From positions 124,001 to 188,000 of the forward strand of contig CANMKG010000005.1 of assembly GCA_947498505.1 (NCBI GenBank): a stretch of 64,000 bases of DNA, written 5' to 3'. The stretch is from an uncultured Maribacter sp. (GTDB taxonomy: Bacteria > Bacteroidota > Bacteroidia > Flavobacteriales > Flavobacteriaceae). The notes under the pieces were generated by a model that was not told the origin of the DNA, searched no databases, and saw nothing but the letters and a program-made list of their open reading frames with translations. Numbering within the stretch: position 1 is the stretch's first letter; each line of letters begins with the position of its first letter. A program made the translations under genes and the position numbers. This document shows, piece after piece, positions 30,101 to 38,103 of this stretch.

Positions 30101-30386
30101 CTACAAGAGTTATTTCAAGCTTTTCATTCTTTGATGGATTATCGATTTTCTTTGTAATATATCCCATATGACTTATAACTAGGGTGGCATGGGTATTAAT
30201 CGCTTGGTGAATTCTAAATTGCCCGTCTAGATCTGTTGTGGTTCCAATTGGACTCCCATCAAGATAAACCGATGTTCCAGGTAGGGGTTCCCTGGTTTTT
30301 GAGTCAATGACATAACCAGAGATATCTTGACCAAGAGCTAGACCATGACCGAAAAGAAACATGGTAAACACTAAAAATCTAATCAT
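27150..30386 (-). CDS. Exported fusion protein: carboxypeptidase-like domains, VWA-like, TonB-plug-like and TPR
   Basis: 1078 residues with a signal peptide. In order: a CarboxypepD_reg-like beta-sandwich (about 20-110, opening ISGYVIDSKTREPLPG), a region of unknown fold to about 340, and a VWA-like domain (about 355-510, VKILWDNSLSS and LLFTDG). A second CarboxypepD-like domain (about 530-615) follows, ending LDEVVVSE. Then come a TonB-receptor plug-like segment (about 655-755), TPR-like helices (about 830-930) and a C-terminal beta domain resembling DUF2135. No beta-barrel follows the plug, so it is not a transporter. Its codon use and GC look higher than its neighbours. It lies in the decayed island, so transfer is likely. 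The function is unknown. Confidence 0.75.
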   Translation of the reverse strand: MIRFLVFTMFLFGHGLALGQDISGYVIDSKTREPLPGTSVYLDGSPIGTTTDLDGQFRIHQAINTHATLVISHMGYITKKIDNPSKNEKLEITLVEDVQKLSEVVVTSDPFSRKQKLKAFRIEFLGDTKAAKLCKILNEDSIELFFNTYDNTLTALANGPIVIQNEYLGYRIKFDLNEFKIYFKKKSLNQFDNVKYTLYSGFTQFSDIANDDPKIIKRREKAYLGSSMHFMRSCWNSDWKDQNFTFKQGSNTVSSDQLIENIESGVGDFRIIRFKKDSITINYHKKPYYQSTVQIKKTDTFSIDKYGSYRPYENLALGGYMAELRIGDMLPIDYLYHKTPLAKSNTVVSFKSKKKNKKPRDVKILWDNSLSSNNRNLDKELLYLNQFFKKLGDVQVIFQPFGYELGQEQEFEIKDGDWDSLKLRIQKLINDGATNSEVLEKIQTNDFTLLFTDGLGFNQEIGKNWYGKLYPINSKTQANHNLLTKIAEESGGNYINLAYVHDMNKVADYARMQGNYTFQNIYENPSISQLITVRGHVSDFNDPIEHVLVQVKNTNRKTRTDTKGNFTIQAESGEILVFSYPGRNTVEAVANQGTSMLTITMPLQVNVLDEVVVSEDKRKRLEKLKTDAIGKKKVVTSTGVLDPKKTGLALRQIEGDKLNLTGTLLDALRGTFAGMKIIGSRVFLRIGRIKPLAPAAGWDVDGVVYPSSEPPLLINAQDVARITIMNGSWAGTRYGPVGEGGIIIVSTKQFINRLGASADPVYDQARLRNNYYNGEAVLPESTISSQPKYLMEIDKAETLEEAYQRYLGFRPLYGGQSHFFVDVHDYLLQKWNAENKAAQILSNIGEKFPRDASALRLLAYTYDRKGYFEKACSVYENIHELKPSQLQSNRDLANAYVKSGKYTKAWSVYTEYLRARKDDSDNSVMNKIVRSEMRRLLKEHNKEIELDTHAFSLGEEQQDISIIVEWNNPNAEFELQFVGPEKHYYTWKHTRADNSSLFLEELRQGYFCNSFDIQDIGGGPWMINVNYIGNQENTPTYLKFTVRDNKKGVEAVKILKLRARNVNYQFLNISSDEVSVVD

Positions 30387-30553
30387 AATTTTTGGGTTTA
30401 TGGCATTATAATTTTAAGCTGACCTATTTTCAGGTAAGGCTACAAAGTTACGGTTTATAAACTAAAATATGTCAAATGAAAAATGTTCATACATTCCACT
30501 CAAAATGAGGAATGGGAGGCATAAATCCAAAATTGGGATAAGTATCTGATTAC
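30387..30553. other. Short intergenic gap
   Basis: AT-rich leader region of the 27150-30386 gene. No ORF or clear promoter match was found. Confidence 0.3.
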
Positions 30554-30829
30554 TCAAATTGACATATCCAAGCCTTTATCTTTATCCCTATTTTTTTCTT
30601 CCTTAGAATCCATATCCCGGTCGGCAAGTTCATTATCTAAATCAAGATCTTTGCGCTGTTCTTGTTTTAGTTCGGTGCTACATTCGACCATACCCGCCTG
30701 CATAGCATTCGAACGGATATTCTCCGAATTTATATCTTTTAACATCGGAGATTTTAAGCTCAATTCCTTTGCCAGTTCATAGCCAAGGTTAAATGCTTCT
30801 TTAAAGTCAATACTAACTTTGGTACCCAT
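30554..30829 (-). CDS. Small acidic/lysine-rich protein of mobile-element type
   Basis: 91 residues from the ATG at 30829 (an in-frame TTG lies 6 bp upstream). The N-terminal part is ordinary (FNLGYELAKELSLKSPML), while the C-terminal third is almost entirely charged, with repeated K, D, E and R and an ending DKGLDMSI. It directly follows the dead excisionase-type HTH gene on the same strand. I recall similar HTH-plus-charged-protein pairs in Bacteroidetes mobilisable elements, but this is recollection only. No catalytic motif. It may be a surviving fragment of the element. Confidence 0.45.
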   Translation of the reverse strand: MGTKVSIDFKEAFNLGYELAKELSLKSPMLKDINSENIRSNAMQAGMVECSTELKQEQRKDLDLDNELADRDMDSKEEKNRDKDKGLDMSI

Positions 30830-30840
30830 ATCCAAAATTT

Positions 30841-31107
30841 AAAAAGTTTCTCTTACATGTTCTTCAATATAATCACCTATGGAAAGCCGGTCATAAGGAA
30901 TGATTTTCTTTTGAAGCTTCGAAAATCTTATTTTCTCCTAAACCCTTAATTTTCGCAAGATGGTCGTGGACTTTATCTTAAGCAGGAACATTGCCTCATC
31001 ACCATTTACCATTTGGCAGGTTTATCTTTTCTTTTAGCCTCTATATGTTCGACCACCTTATCAAATAAAGCGTAGAAAGCTTCTTCTTGTAAGCAAACGG
31101 CTTTCAT
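30841..31107 (-). pseudogene. Degraded excisionase-type HTH gene
   Basis: Starts MKAVCLQEEAFYALFDKVV at 31107 and stops at 31006 after KPAKW. In the next frame it continues GDEAMFLLKIKSTTILRKLR, meets an in-frame TAG at 30938-30940, then resumes EKIRFSKLQKKIIPYDRLS and IGDYIEEHV. This is the usual layout of the helix-turn-helix (MerR/excisionase-like) proteins of Bacteroidetes integrative elements, broken by one frameshift and one nonsense codon. It shows that the region once belonged to a mobile element. Confidence 0.7.
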
Positions 31108-31217
31108 AAATTATAGTTTGATAAATATCGGGCAAAATTAGGAGTATCTTGGAATAAATAAAGCACGCCACCAAACAAAAAAGTAGGTACATTTTTATGT
31201 GACTGCTTGATTTTAAA

Positions 31218-31290
31218 GCTTCCTCTCTTGGACTCGAACCAATAACCCTCTGATTATTAGATATTTACTAACTAACTGAGCTAAGGAGGA
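31218..31290 (-). pseudogene. Degenerate tRNA (tRNA-Asn-like relic)
   Basis: The reverse strand reads TCCTCCTTAGCTCAGTTAG at the 5' end, with an intact T-arm GGTTCGAGTCC, but the acceptor stem has mismatches. The D-stem GCTC has no partner, and the anticodon arm is damaged with no U33-type loop. The ends resemble Flavobacterial tRNA-Asn(GTT). Its length of 73 is normal, so it looks like a decayed copy, perhaps left by integration of an element at a tRNA gene. Confidence 0.6.
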
Positions 31291-31781
31291 ATTTAGTAAA
31301 ATGGACGTTTAAATTAGGATATCGGCATAAAAAAGCCGACAATAAATATCAGCTTCACTAGCTAACTAAAACTAAGAACGTATGCCGTACAGAGGTGGCA
31401 ATTGAAACATTTTAAGCGCTTTGACATATGAAATACTTGATGTACTTTACACATCATCTGATTCTATAATATTCATTTGATTATCAGTTGGTTAGTAAGT
31501 TTTTGTGTTGAATGTGCTATGCGCAATTTTATTTGTTCGAAATTAGTGCGATTCTTGGTGTATTTTATGCTGAATAAATTACCTTTTAGTTAGTTAACTT
31601 TGAATAGCTGTGAACTTTGGGCTATTAGTTTTACTTGCTTCTTCATGTAAATTAAGTCATTGATTTAAAGATGGTTATGTGATTCCGTCAAGCTTTAGGC
31701 AACACCATAAAATATGAAGTGCATGATGTGCAGAACAAGTTTTCAGATGCATCCATAAATACCTGAAAACCAATAATATAA
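31291..31781. other. Non-coding stretch at the island edge
   Basis: About 490 bp with no supportable ORF. It includes the right copy of the 17-bp direct repeat and stop-rich, AT-rich sequence that looks like decayed DNA. Nothing else was recognised upstream of the yebC-like gene's 3' end. Confidence 0.4.
31530..31546 (+). repeat. Putative island-flanking direct repeat, right copy
   Basis: TATTTGTTCGAAATTAG, 16 of 17 identical to 25821-25837. The pair encloses about 5.7 kb of mobile-element relics. Confidence 0.4.
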
Positions 31782-32492
31782 TTAAAGTTCTATATTGTGG
31801 AACACGTTCTGGACGTCATCATCTTCTTCAATTTTTTCAAGAAGTTTTTCAACATCTGCTACTTGTTCTTCAGTAAGTTCTTTGGTGACCTGAGGAATCC
31901 GTTCAAAACCAGAAGATAAAATTTCAATCTCCCTATTTTCAAGCTCTTTTTGTATGGAACCAAAGCTTTCAAAAGGCGCATATATTAAAATTCCGTCATC
32001 ATCAACAAAAACCTCTTCAGCTCCAAAGTCAATTAGTTCAAGCTCAAGCTCTTCAGGGTCTAAACCTTCACCATTAATTCTAAAGTTGCATGTGTGGTCA
32101 AACATAAATTCAACCGAACCAGAAGTGCCTAAACTACCATTGCATTTATTGAAGTAACTACGTACATTGGCGACGGTTCTAGTGTTATTGTCAGTAGCAG
32201 TTTCTACTAAAATTGCAATACCATGCGGTGCGTATCCTTCAAACAACACAATTTTGAAATCACCTAGACTTTTATCACTGGCTCTTTTAATAGCGCGTTC
32301 AACATTATCTTTAGGCATGTTTACAGACTTAGCATTCTGTATCACCGCTCTAAGTTTAGCATTTGAGTCTGGGTCAGGGCCACCTTCTTTAACAGCCATA
32401 ACAATATCTTTACCAATACGTGTAAAGGCCTTAGACATTGCTGACCATCTTTTCATTTTACGCGCTTTTCTAAACTCAAAAGCTCTTCCCAT
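31782..32492 (-). CDS. yebC: YebC/PmpR-family protein
   Basis: 236-residue cytoplasmic protein of the YebC/TACO1 family. The N-terminus MGRAFEFRKARKMKRWSAM and the segment NAKLRAVIQNAKSVNMPKDN are family-typical, and acidic motifs such as ELELELIDFGAEEV follow. Members act as transcription regulators or assist translation of difficult sequences. It is the last gene of a same-strand run beginning at gcvT, separated from the pterin dehydratase gene by about 78 bp, so it may have its own promoter. Confidence 0.92.
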   Translation of the reverse strand: MGRAFEFRKARKMKRWSAMSKAFTRIGKDIVMAVKEGGPDPDSNAKLRAVIQNAKSVNMPKDNVERAIKRASDKSLGDFKIVLFEGYAPHGIAILVETATDNNTRTVANVRSYFNKCNGSLGTSGSVEFMFDHTCNFRINGEGLDPEELELELIDFGAEEVFVDDDGILIYAPFESFGSIQKELENREIEILSSGFERIPQVTKELTEEQVADVEKLLEKIEEDDDVQNVFHNIEL

Positions 32493-32570
32493 AATATTCT
32501 AAGTTTTTTAAATGAGTAATGGCAAATTTAATAAATTTTGTGTCCTTGTCAAGGGGAATGTTTTTAGCGT

Positions 32571-32858
32571 TTATTCACTTAGAATAATATCTTCTATGGT
32601 TTTCGCTAAAGTAATATCTTTTAGTGTTACACCATTAGCATCATGAGTATTTAAACGTATGCTTAAAGTGTTGTATACATTGCTCCAGTCTGGGTGATGA
32701 TTTTGGATTTCACATTCAAAGGCAATGCGTGTCATCACCGAAAAGGTATCTTTAAAATTTTTAAACTCAAAAGTGGTTTCTAATGCACCATTGTTATATT
32801 CCCATCCGTCCAAATCCTTTAGATGTTGTTCTATTTCTAAAGCAGTAAGTTTTTTCAT
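32571..32858 (-). CDS. phhB: 4a-hydroxytetrahydrobiopterin dehydratase (pterin carbinolamine dehydratase)
   Basis: 95 residues, the standard length of the PCD/DCoH family. Catalytic-site residues are visible in NHHPDW (H54, H55, P56) and THD (H72). It dehydrates pterin-4a-carbinolamine formed by aromatic amino acid hydroxylases, allowing cofactor recycling; some bacterial members may serve molybdopterin metabolism instead. It lies 18 bp downstream of an SDR gene in a same-strand cluster. No phenylalanine hydroxylase is in the window. Confidence 0.9.
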   Translation of the reverse strand: MKKLTALEIEQHLKDLDGWEYNNGALETTFEFKNFKDTFSVMTRIAFECEIQNHHPDWSNVYNTLSIRLNTHDANGVTLKDITLAKTIEDIILSE

Positions 32859-32876
32859 AATTACTTTTTTATAAAG

Positions 32877-33698
32877 TTAGATAATTAAATGATGGTCTAT
32901 AATGTCTTGATAACCAAATTGTAGGTTTTTAGGGAGTTTATTGGTTTTAGGAAGAACTGCTAAATAACGTTCGTTATTAGTGGTGTAGTTTCTTTTATAG
33001 ATAGGATTAAAAGTGCCAATACGGTCTATAATTTCTTTTATAAAGTCTTCGTGATGTACTAAATCTGTACTACCCAAATGAAAAATTCCACTTTTATTTC
33101 TGTTTATTAAATAATGAATTTGTTGAGTAAGCTTGTCATCATTAGTAACATTCATTACTAGGTTTGGAAAAACATCAATAGGCTCGTCAGCAAAAATGCT
33201 ATTTTTAATATCTTTTACTCTAACTGAGGTATTCCCAAAAACCATAGGTACTCTTAAAATTGCGGTTTTTTCTTTAGGTAACCTCAGTAACATGTTTTCT
33301 ATGCGGATTTTTAATCTACCGTAAATACTTTCTGATAGTGTTTTATCGTTTTCATAGGATGGATATTTACTATATGCGTCAAAAACATTAGCCGAAGAAA
33401 GAAAAAGAAGCTTGCATTTATGATTTAATAAATATTCTGCAATATGCTGATGCGCTTGTATTTGGGAGGCAAAATTTCCTCGTAATGCCGATATTATAAT
33501 TTGGGGTTGTATATCTTCGAGAATGCTATAAACGTCATCCTCTTCCATATTGTATTTTAAAAATTGTTTATTGTCTTCAAAAGACCTTCTGGCGGAATTG
33601 TAGCTTGCATAAGTATTAAAATAGGGGCAGAGTTCTTTATAAAGCGCGTTACCCAAAAAACCACTACCTCCTAATATTAATATCTTTTTTTTATCCAA
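32877..33698 (-). CDS. RmlD-like SDR-family oxidoreductase
   Basis: 273-residue extended short-chain dehydrogenase fold. It has a Rossmann motif ILGGSGFLG (about 7-15), a mid-region SSANVFDAYSKYPSY with the catalytic-type Ser, and a downstream YGRLKIRIE supplying the YxxxK pair. The closest style is dTDP-4-dehydrorhamnose reductase/NAD-dependent epimerase relatives, but no dTDP-rhamnose genes accompany it. It sits 4 bp after glsA and 18 bp before phhB in a housekeeping cluster. The substrate is unknown. Confidence 0.78.
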   Translation of the reverse strand: MDKKKILILGGSGFLGNALYKELCPYFNTYASYNSARRSFEDNKQFLKYNMEEDDVYSILEDIQPQIIISALRGNFASQIQAHQHIAEYLLNHKCKLLFLSSANVFDAYSKYPSYENDKTLSESIYGRLKIRIENMLLRLPKEKTAILRVPMVFGNTSVRVKDIKNSIFADEPIDVFPNLVMNVTNDDKLTQQIHYLINRNKSGIFHLGSTDLVHHEDFIKEIIDRIGTFNPIYKRNYTTNNERYLAVLPKTNKLPKNLQFGYQDIIDHHLII

Positions 33699-33702
33699 AT
33701 TT

Positions 33703-34617
33703 TTAAAAGATTGATTGTTGAGTTTGGGTTGTTAATTGTTCCAAAGCAAGCATTCCTAGTTTTGAATTTCCCTTTTCGTTTAAACCTGGTGCCCAGGTAA
33801 CAACAGTATATTTATTAGGTAGCACTGCTGCTATACCTCCGCCAACTCCACTTTTTCCGGGTAGACCAACTTCAAAAGCAAATTCCCCAGCTTCATCATA
33901 AAAACCGCAGGTAAGCATAAGCGCATTTATTCGTTTTATCTGATTAATGTTTAGATAGGTTTCTCCTTGCAAACATTTTCCGTGATTCATGAAAATGAAA
34001 AAGGCTTTTGCAAGTTGCTCACAGTTCATTTCTATGGCGCAAAGGTGAAAATAGAAATCTAATACAATTTCTACATCATTGTGTAGGTTACCAAATGATT
34101 TTAAAAGGTTGGCAGCAGCGAAGTTTTTAAAACCGGTTATTCTTTCAGATTCTGCTACTTTTTTATTGTATGTTATTGTAGCGTCATTGCAAAGCTTTTG
34201 TAGAAAGACTAAGAAATCCACTTTAGGATTTTTAAGTTTAGAGATAAGAATATCAGCTACTACAATAGCACCATCATTATTAAAAGGGTTTCTTGGAATT
34301 CCTTTCTCAAATTCAAGAAGGGATAAATGATTAAATGGACTCCCTGATGGTTCTACATTAATACGTTTCCAAATGTCGTTTCCAACAATACTAAAACAAA
34401 GGGTAAGTGAAAGCACTTTTGAAATACTTTGAATAGAAAATTTTTCAGAAGCATCTGCGGCGCTATAGCTATTTTTACTAGCGTCTATTAAATGGATGCC
34501 AAATTTATTACCATCTACTTTTGCAAGTTCGGGGATGTATGAGGCAACAGTTCCTTTGTTTTTGGCCTTTTTAACACCGCTAGAAATGTTATCTATAATT
34601 TCTTGATATTTAATCAT
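33703..34617 (-). CDS. glsA: Glutaminase
   Basis: Cytoplasmic serine-dependent glutaminase (beta-lactamase-like fold), converting glutamine to glutamate and ammonia. The 304-residue length fits the family. The catalytic SxxK is S64-I-S-K67 in FSIQSISKV. Also seen are [21 protein letters not shown] and, near the C-terminus, [10 protein letters not shown], all highly conserved in GlsA. Its start overlaps the end of gcvT by 8 bp, indicating translational coupling. Confidence 0.93.
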   Translation of the reverse strand: MIKYQEIIDNISSGVKKAKNKGTVASYIPELAKVDGNKFGIHLIDASKNSYSAADASEKFSIQSISKVLSLTLCFSIVGNDIWKRINVEPSGSPFNHLSLLEFEKGIPRNPFNNDGAIVVADILISKLKNPKVDFLVFLQKLCNDATITYNKKVAESERITGFKNFAAANLLKSFGNLHNDVEIVLDFYFHLCAIEMNCEQLAKAFFIFMNHGKCLQGETYLNINQIKRINALMLTCGFYDEAGEFAFEVGLPGKSGVGGGIAAVLPNKYTVVTWAPGLNEKGNSKLGMLALEQLTTQTQQSIF

Positions 34618-35701
34618 TGCCTTTGTAGAAAGGAAGTTTTACAACCGTTGCTGGAATAGCTTTTTTGCGAACTTGTATATTAACTTTAGCACCTACTTCT
34701 GAAAATACTTTTGGAACATACCCAAGTCCAATTCCTTTGCCTAATGAAGGAGACATAGTCCCAGAAGTAACTACGCCAATTTTATTTCCTTGTCCGTCAA
34801 CAATATCATAATCATGACGTGGAATTCCTCTTTCATCTAATTCAAAGGCAACTAATTTTCGTTCTAACCCTCGTTCTTTTTCTTTTGCAAGGGCTTCACT
34901 ATTTACAAAGTTTTTTGAAAACTTGGTTATCCATCCTAAACCAGCTTCGAAAGGAGAAGTTGTGTCATTAATATCATTTCCATAAAGGCAATAGCCCATT
35001 TCCAAACGCAAGGTGTCTCTTGCAGCTAAACCAATGGGTTTAATATTGAAAGCTGCTCCAGCTTCAAAAACCTTGTCCCAAATTTGTTTTACTTCTTCGT
35101 TTTTGCAATATATTTCAAATCCTCCTGACCCAGTATATCCAGTTGCAGAAATAATAACATGTTGAATGCCTGCAAAGTCCGCAACTTCAAAATTGTAAAA
35201 TTTTATTTGAGATAAATCTATACTGGTCAAACCTTGCATTGCATCCACTGCTTTTGGTCCCTGAATGGCAAGTAGTGAATAGCCTTCTGAAAGGTTTTTC
35301 ATGTCGGCATTGTATTCACTGTTATATTTTGAAATATGCGCCCAATCTTTTTCAATGTTAGATGCATTTACAACCAGTAAATATTGTTCTTCCTTTATTC
35401 TATAAACAATTAAATCGTCTACAATTCCACCGGTTTCATTTGGAAAACAACTGTATTGAGCTTTACCAATAGTAAGTTTAGACGCGTCATTTGATGTTAC
35501 TTTTTGAATTAAATCTAGTGCCTTTGGACCACTGATTAAAAATTCGCCCATGTGAGAAACATCAAAAACACCTACACCGTTACGTACAGTCTCGTGTTCA
35601 ATATTTACACCTTCATATGAGACAGGCATATTATAACCAGCAAAAGGAACCATTTTTGCGCCTAATGCTTCATGGGTGGAGGTTAATGCAGTATTTTTCA
35701 T
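34610..35701 (-). CDS. gcvT: Glycine cleavage system aminomethyltransferase (T protein)
   Basis: 363 residues, full length. It transfers the methylene of aminomethyl-lipoyl H protein to tetrahydrofolate and releases ammonia. Seen: [26 protein letters not shown] and [11 protein letters not shown], with LGYVP near the C-terminus, as in all GcvT. The other glycine-cleavage genes are not adjacent, which is common in Bacteroidetes. It leads the gcvT-glsA-SDR-phhB run and has a TAnnTTTG box about 90 bp upstream. Confidence 0.94.
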   Translation of the reverse strand: MKNTALTSTHEALGAKMVPFAGYNMPVSYEGVNIEHETVRNGVGVFDVSHMGEFLISGPKALDLIQKVTSNDASKLTIGKAQYSCFPNETGGIVDDLIVYRIKEEQYLLVVNASNIEKDWAHISKYNSEYNADMKNLSEGYSLLAIQGPKAVDAMQGLTSIDLSQIKFYNFEVADFAGIQHVIISATGYTGSGGFEIYCKNEEVKQIWDKVFEAGAAFNIKPIGLAARDTLRLEMGYCLYGNDINDTTSPFEAGLGWITKFSKNFVNSEALAKEKERGLERKLVAFELDERGIPRHDYDIVDGQGNKIGVVTSGTMSPSLGKGIGLGYVPKVFSEVGAKVNIQVRKKAIPATVVKLPFYKGND

Positions 35702-35787
35702 CCAGAAATAATTTGTTTAAATCCCCAATTAACCCTACGTATAGGATTAATGGGTTATCGTTTTATTTTCATATAAATTAGTCGTTT

Positions 35788-35795
35788 CAAATTTA
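35788..35795 (-). promoter_or_regulatory. Putative Bacteroidetes -7 box for gcvT
   Basis: The reverse strand reads TAAATTTG, an exact TAnnTTTG match. No convincing -33 TTG was found. It is followed by AAACGACTAAT, and the same TTGAAACGACT string is seen upstream of the 25155-25649 gene. The predicted leader of about 80 nt contains a TAACCC/GGGTTA inverted repeat. Confidence 0.4.
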
Positions 35796-35871
35796 TCGAA
35801 AATATATTGGATGTTTTCCGCTAACTATGCCTTTTACTAATATTCTTCTTCGCTAAAAAGAATTAATAAAT

Positions 35872-37173
35872 TTAATTAGCTAACAAATAGTCTTTTAACT
35901 CATTGTAGGTTTCTATTTTGATAGAAACTTTTTCTTTATCCATTACCTTGGTAATTTGAGCTGGGATTTCAATTTTTTTACCAATTGTATCCTCAACAAT
36001 GTCCAAAAACTTCACTGGATGCGCTGTTTCTAGAAATATTCCGTAAGTATCAGCCTCTTTTTCTTGGTATTTTTTTAATCCAAGATATCCAACAGCACCA
36101 TGAGGGTCAGCGGCATAGTTGCTATTATTGTATATCTGAATCATTGCCTTTTTGGTTTCCTCATCCGTAAAGGAATAAGAAGAAAGGTTCTTGGAAAGAT
36201 TCTCAAAATTGTCTTTAAACAGATGACGAATTCTAATAAAATTACTAGGGTCACCTACATCCATTGCGTTAGATATTGTAGCAGTAGAAGGCTTAGGATT
36301 ATATTCCTGAGTTTTCATAAACTGAGGAACAGTGTCATTTACATTAGTGGCGGCAACAAACTGTTTAACGGGCATTCCTAATTTTTGCGCCATCATACCA
36401 GCGCAGATGTTTCCGAAATTTCCACTGGGAACAGAGAAAATAATTTCTTTTCCTTTTCCTTTTGATCTTGCTTCTTTATAAGCAAAAAGAAAATAAAATA
36501 ATTGTGGAAGCCAACGAGCAACGTTTATGGAGTTGGCAGATGTAAGCTGCATTTGGCTTAGTAAGTCATTATCTAAAAAAGCGGTTTTTACCATGTTCTG
36601 ACAATCGTCAAAAGTACCATCAACTTCAAGTGCGGTAATGTTTTTTCCCAATGTGGTTAATTGTCTTTCTTGAATATCACTAACCTTTCCGCTAGGATAT
36701 AAAATAACAACGTTTATACCTTTCACACCTAAAAAACCATTGGCCACAGCACCACCCGTATCTCCGGAGGTAGCCACAAGTACAGTGACTTCTTTATTTT
36801 CACCTTCTGAAAAATATCCTAGACAATTCGCCATAAATCTGGCACCAACATCTTTGAATGCCATTGTGGGGCCATGAAAAAGTTCTAAAGTGCCCGTATT
36901 TTCATCTATTTCAACAACAGGAAAATCAAAGTCAAGAACAGTTGCTAAAATGGCTTTTAATTTGTCTTCCGGAATTTCCTCCGAAACAAATTGTTTTATA
37001 GCCTCAAATGCAATTTCTACGTTGGATAACGATTCTATATTTTCAAAAAAAGAAGCTGGCAAAGGTGTAATACTTTCTGGAAAGTACAATCCTCTATCTG
37101 GAGCAATACCTTTAATTACCGCATCTTTAAAAGATACATTAGGAGCTTGTTTATTTAGACTGTAAAAATTCAT
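35872..37173 (-). CDS. thrC: Threonine synthase
   Basis: PLP enzyme converting O-phosphohomoserine to threonine, the last step of the pathway. The 433-residue length is standard. The PLP-lysine region reads HGPTMAFKDVGARF, followed by VATSGDTGGAVANGF and SVPSGNFGNICAGM, all diagnostic. It is the third gene of thrA-thrB-thrC, starting 4 bp after thrB, and should be controlled with the others by the leader upstream of thrA. Confidence 0.95.
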   Translation of the reverse strand: MNFYSLNKQAPNVSFKDAVIKGIAPDRGLYFPESITPLPASFFENIESLSNVEIAFEAIKQFVSEEIPEDKLKAILATVLDFDFPVVEIDENTGTLELFHGPTMAFKDVGARFMANCLGYFSEGENKEVTVLVATSGDTGGAVANGFLGVKGINVVILYPSGKVSDIQERQLTTLGKNITALEVDGTFDDCQNMVKTAFLDNDLLSQMQLTSANSINVARWLPQLFYFLFAYKEARSKGKGKEIIFSVPSGNFGNICAGMMAQKLGMPVKQFVAATNVNDTVPQFMKTQEYNPKPSTATISNAMDVGDPSNFIRIRHLFKDNFENLSKNLSSYSFTDEETKKAMIQIYNNSNYAADPHGAVGYLGLKKYQEKEADTYGIFLETAHPVKFLDIVEDTIGKKIEIPAQITKVMDKEKVSIKIETYNELKDYLLAN

Positions 37174-37177
37174 TTTA

Positions 37178-38101
37178 CTATTTAATTATTTTAATTCCTT
37201 CGGAATTTATTTTTGATACATGAATATCGAAATCAATTCCAATATTCTGATATGTTTTTTTGATAGCATCTGCTACAATATCAGCGGTTTGTTTTCCTTT
37301 ACTAAAAGCAAAAATGGAAGGTCCTGACCCTGAAATACCACAGCCCATGGCTCCTGCACTTAGAGCTTCTTTTTTAACGTCATCAAAACCTGGTATTAAA
37401 ATAGAACGAATAGGTTCTATGATGTGGTCTTCTAAAGACCTACCTATTAAATCATAATCTTCTGTAAAAAGACCAGCAATCAACCCACCAACATTTCCCC
37501 ATTGTTTTATACCATTTTCCAAAGAAATATTAGTTTTTAATATTTTTCTAGAATCTGCTGTTTTAATTTCAATTTGCGGATGAATAACTGTAGCGAATAA
37601 TTCAGACGGATTTTTAATAGGTATAATGTCTAGCGGGGTGTAACTTCTAACTAGGGTAAAAGCTCCGAACAGGGCAGGGGCTACATTATCTGCATGTGCA
37701 ACACCACTTGCAAGTTTTTCTCCTTCCATGGCAAACTTTACCAAGTCTGTTTTTGAAAAAGGATTTCCTAATAAGTAATTCATTGCCCATACGGCACCTG
37801 TAGAGCTCGCAGCACTACTTCCAATACCACTTCCAGCTTTAATTTTTTTGTAAATTTCGATTTCAAAACCACCATTATAATCAGCTTTTTCTAAAAACGC
37901 TAATCCAGCAACTCCGGCAACATTTTTTTTAGTTTCAAGCGGTAAGTCTTGACCTTCTAATTTGGTGATCCGAATACCTTTTTCATGTGTTTTTCGTACG
38001 ACCATTTCGTCACCTACTGCATCTAAAGCAACACCAAGAACATCAAAACCACAAGAAATATTGGCAATAGTGGCTGGGCAAAAAACTCTAATTTCTTCCA
38101 T
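37178..38101 (-). CDS. thrB: Homoserine kinase
   Basis: GHMP-family kinase of 307 residues phosphorylating homoserine. It has the GHMP ATP-loop signature IKAGSGIGSSAASSTGA (about 86-102) and a C-terminal GAMGCGISGSGPSIFAF. The start is 2 bp from the thrA stop. Gene order matches the E. coli thrABC operon, although the organisms are distant. Confidence 0.95.
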   Translation of the reverse strand: MEEIRVFCPATIANISCGFDVLGVALDAVGDEMVVRKTHEKGIRITKLEGQDLPLETKKNVAGVAGLAFLEKADYNGGFEIEIYKKIKAGSGIGSSAASSTGAVWAMNYLLGNPFSKTDLVKFAMEGEKLASGVAHADNVAPALFGAFTLVRSYTPLDIIPIKNPSELFATVIHPQIEIKTADSRKILKTNISLENGIKQWGNVGGLIAGLFTEDYDLIGRSLEDHIIEPIRSILIPGFDDVKKEALSAGAMGCGISGSGPSIFAFSKGKQTADIVADAIKKTYQNIGIDFDIHVSKINSEGIKIIK

Positions 38102-38103
38102 GC

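Noticed and set aside
32167-32502. Plus-strand frame of 111 codons opposite yebC
   Set aside because: Antisense to a conserved gene, no motif, no plausible start context.
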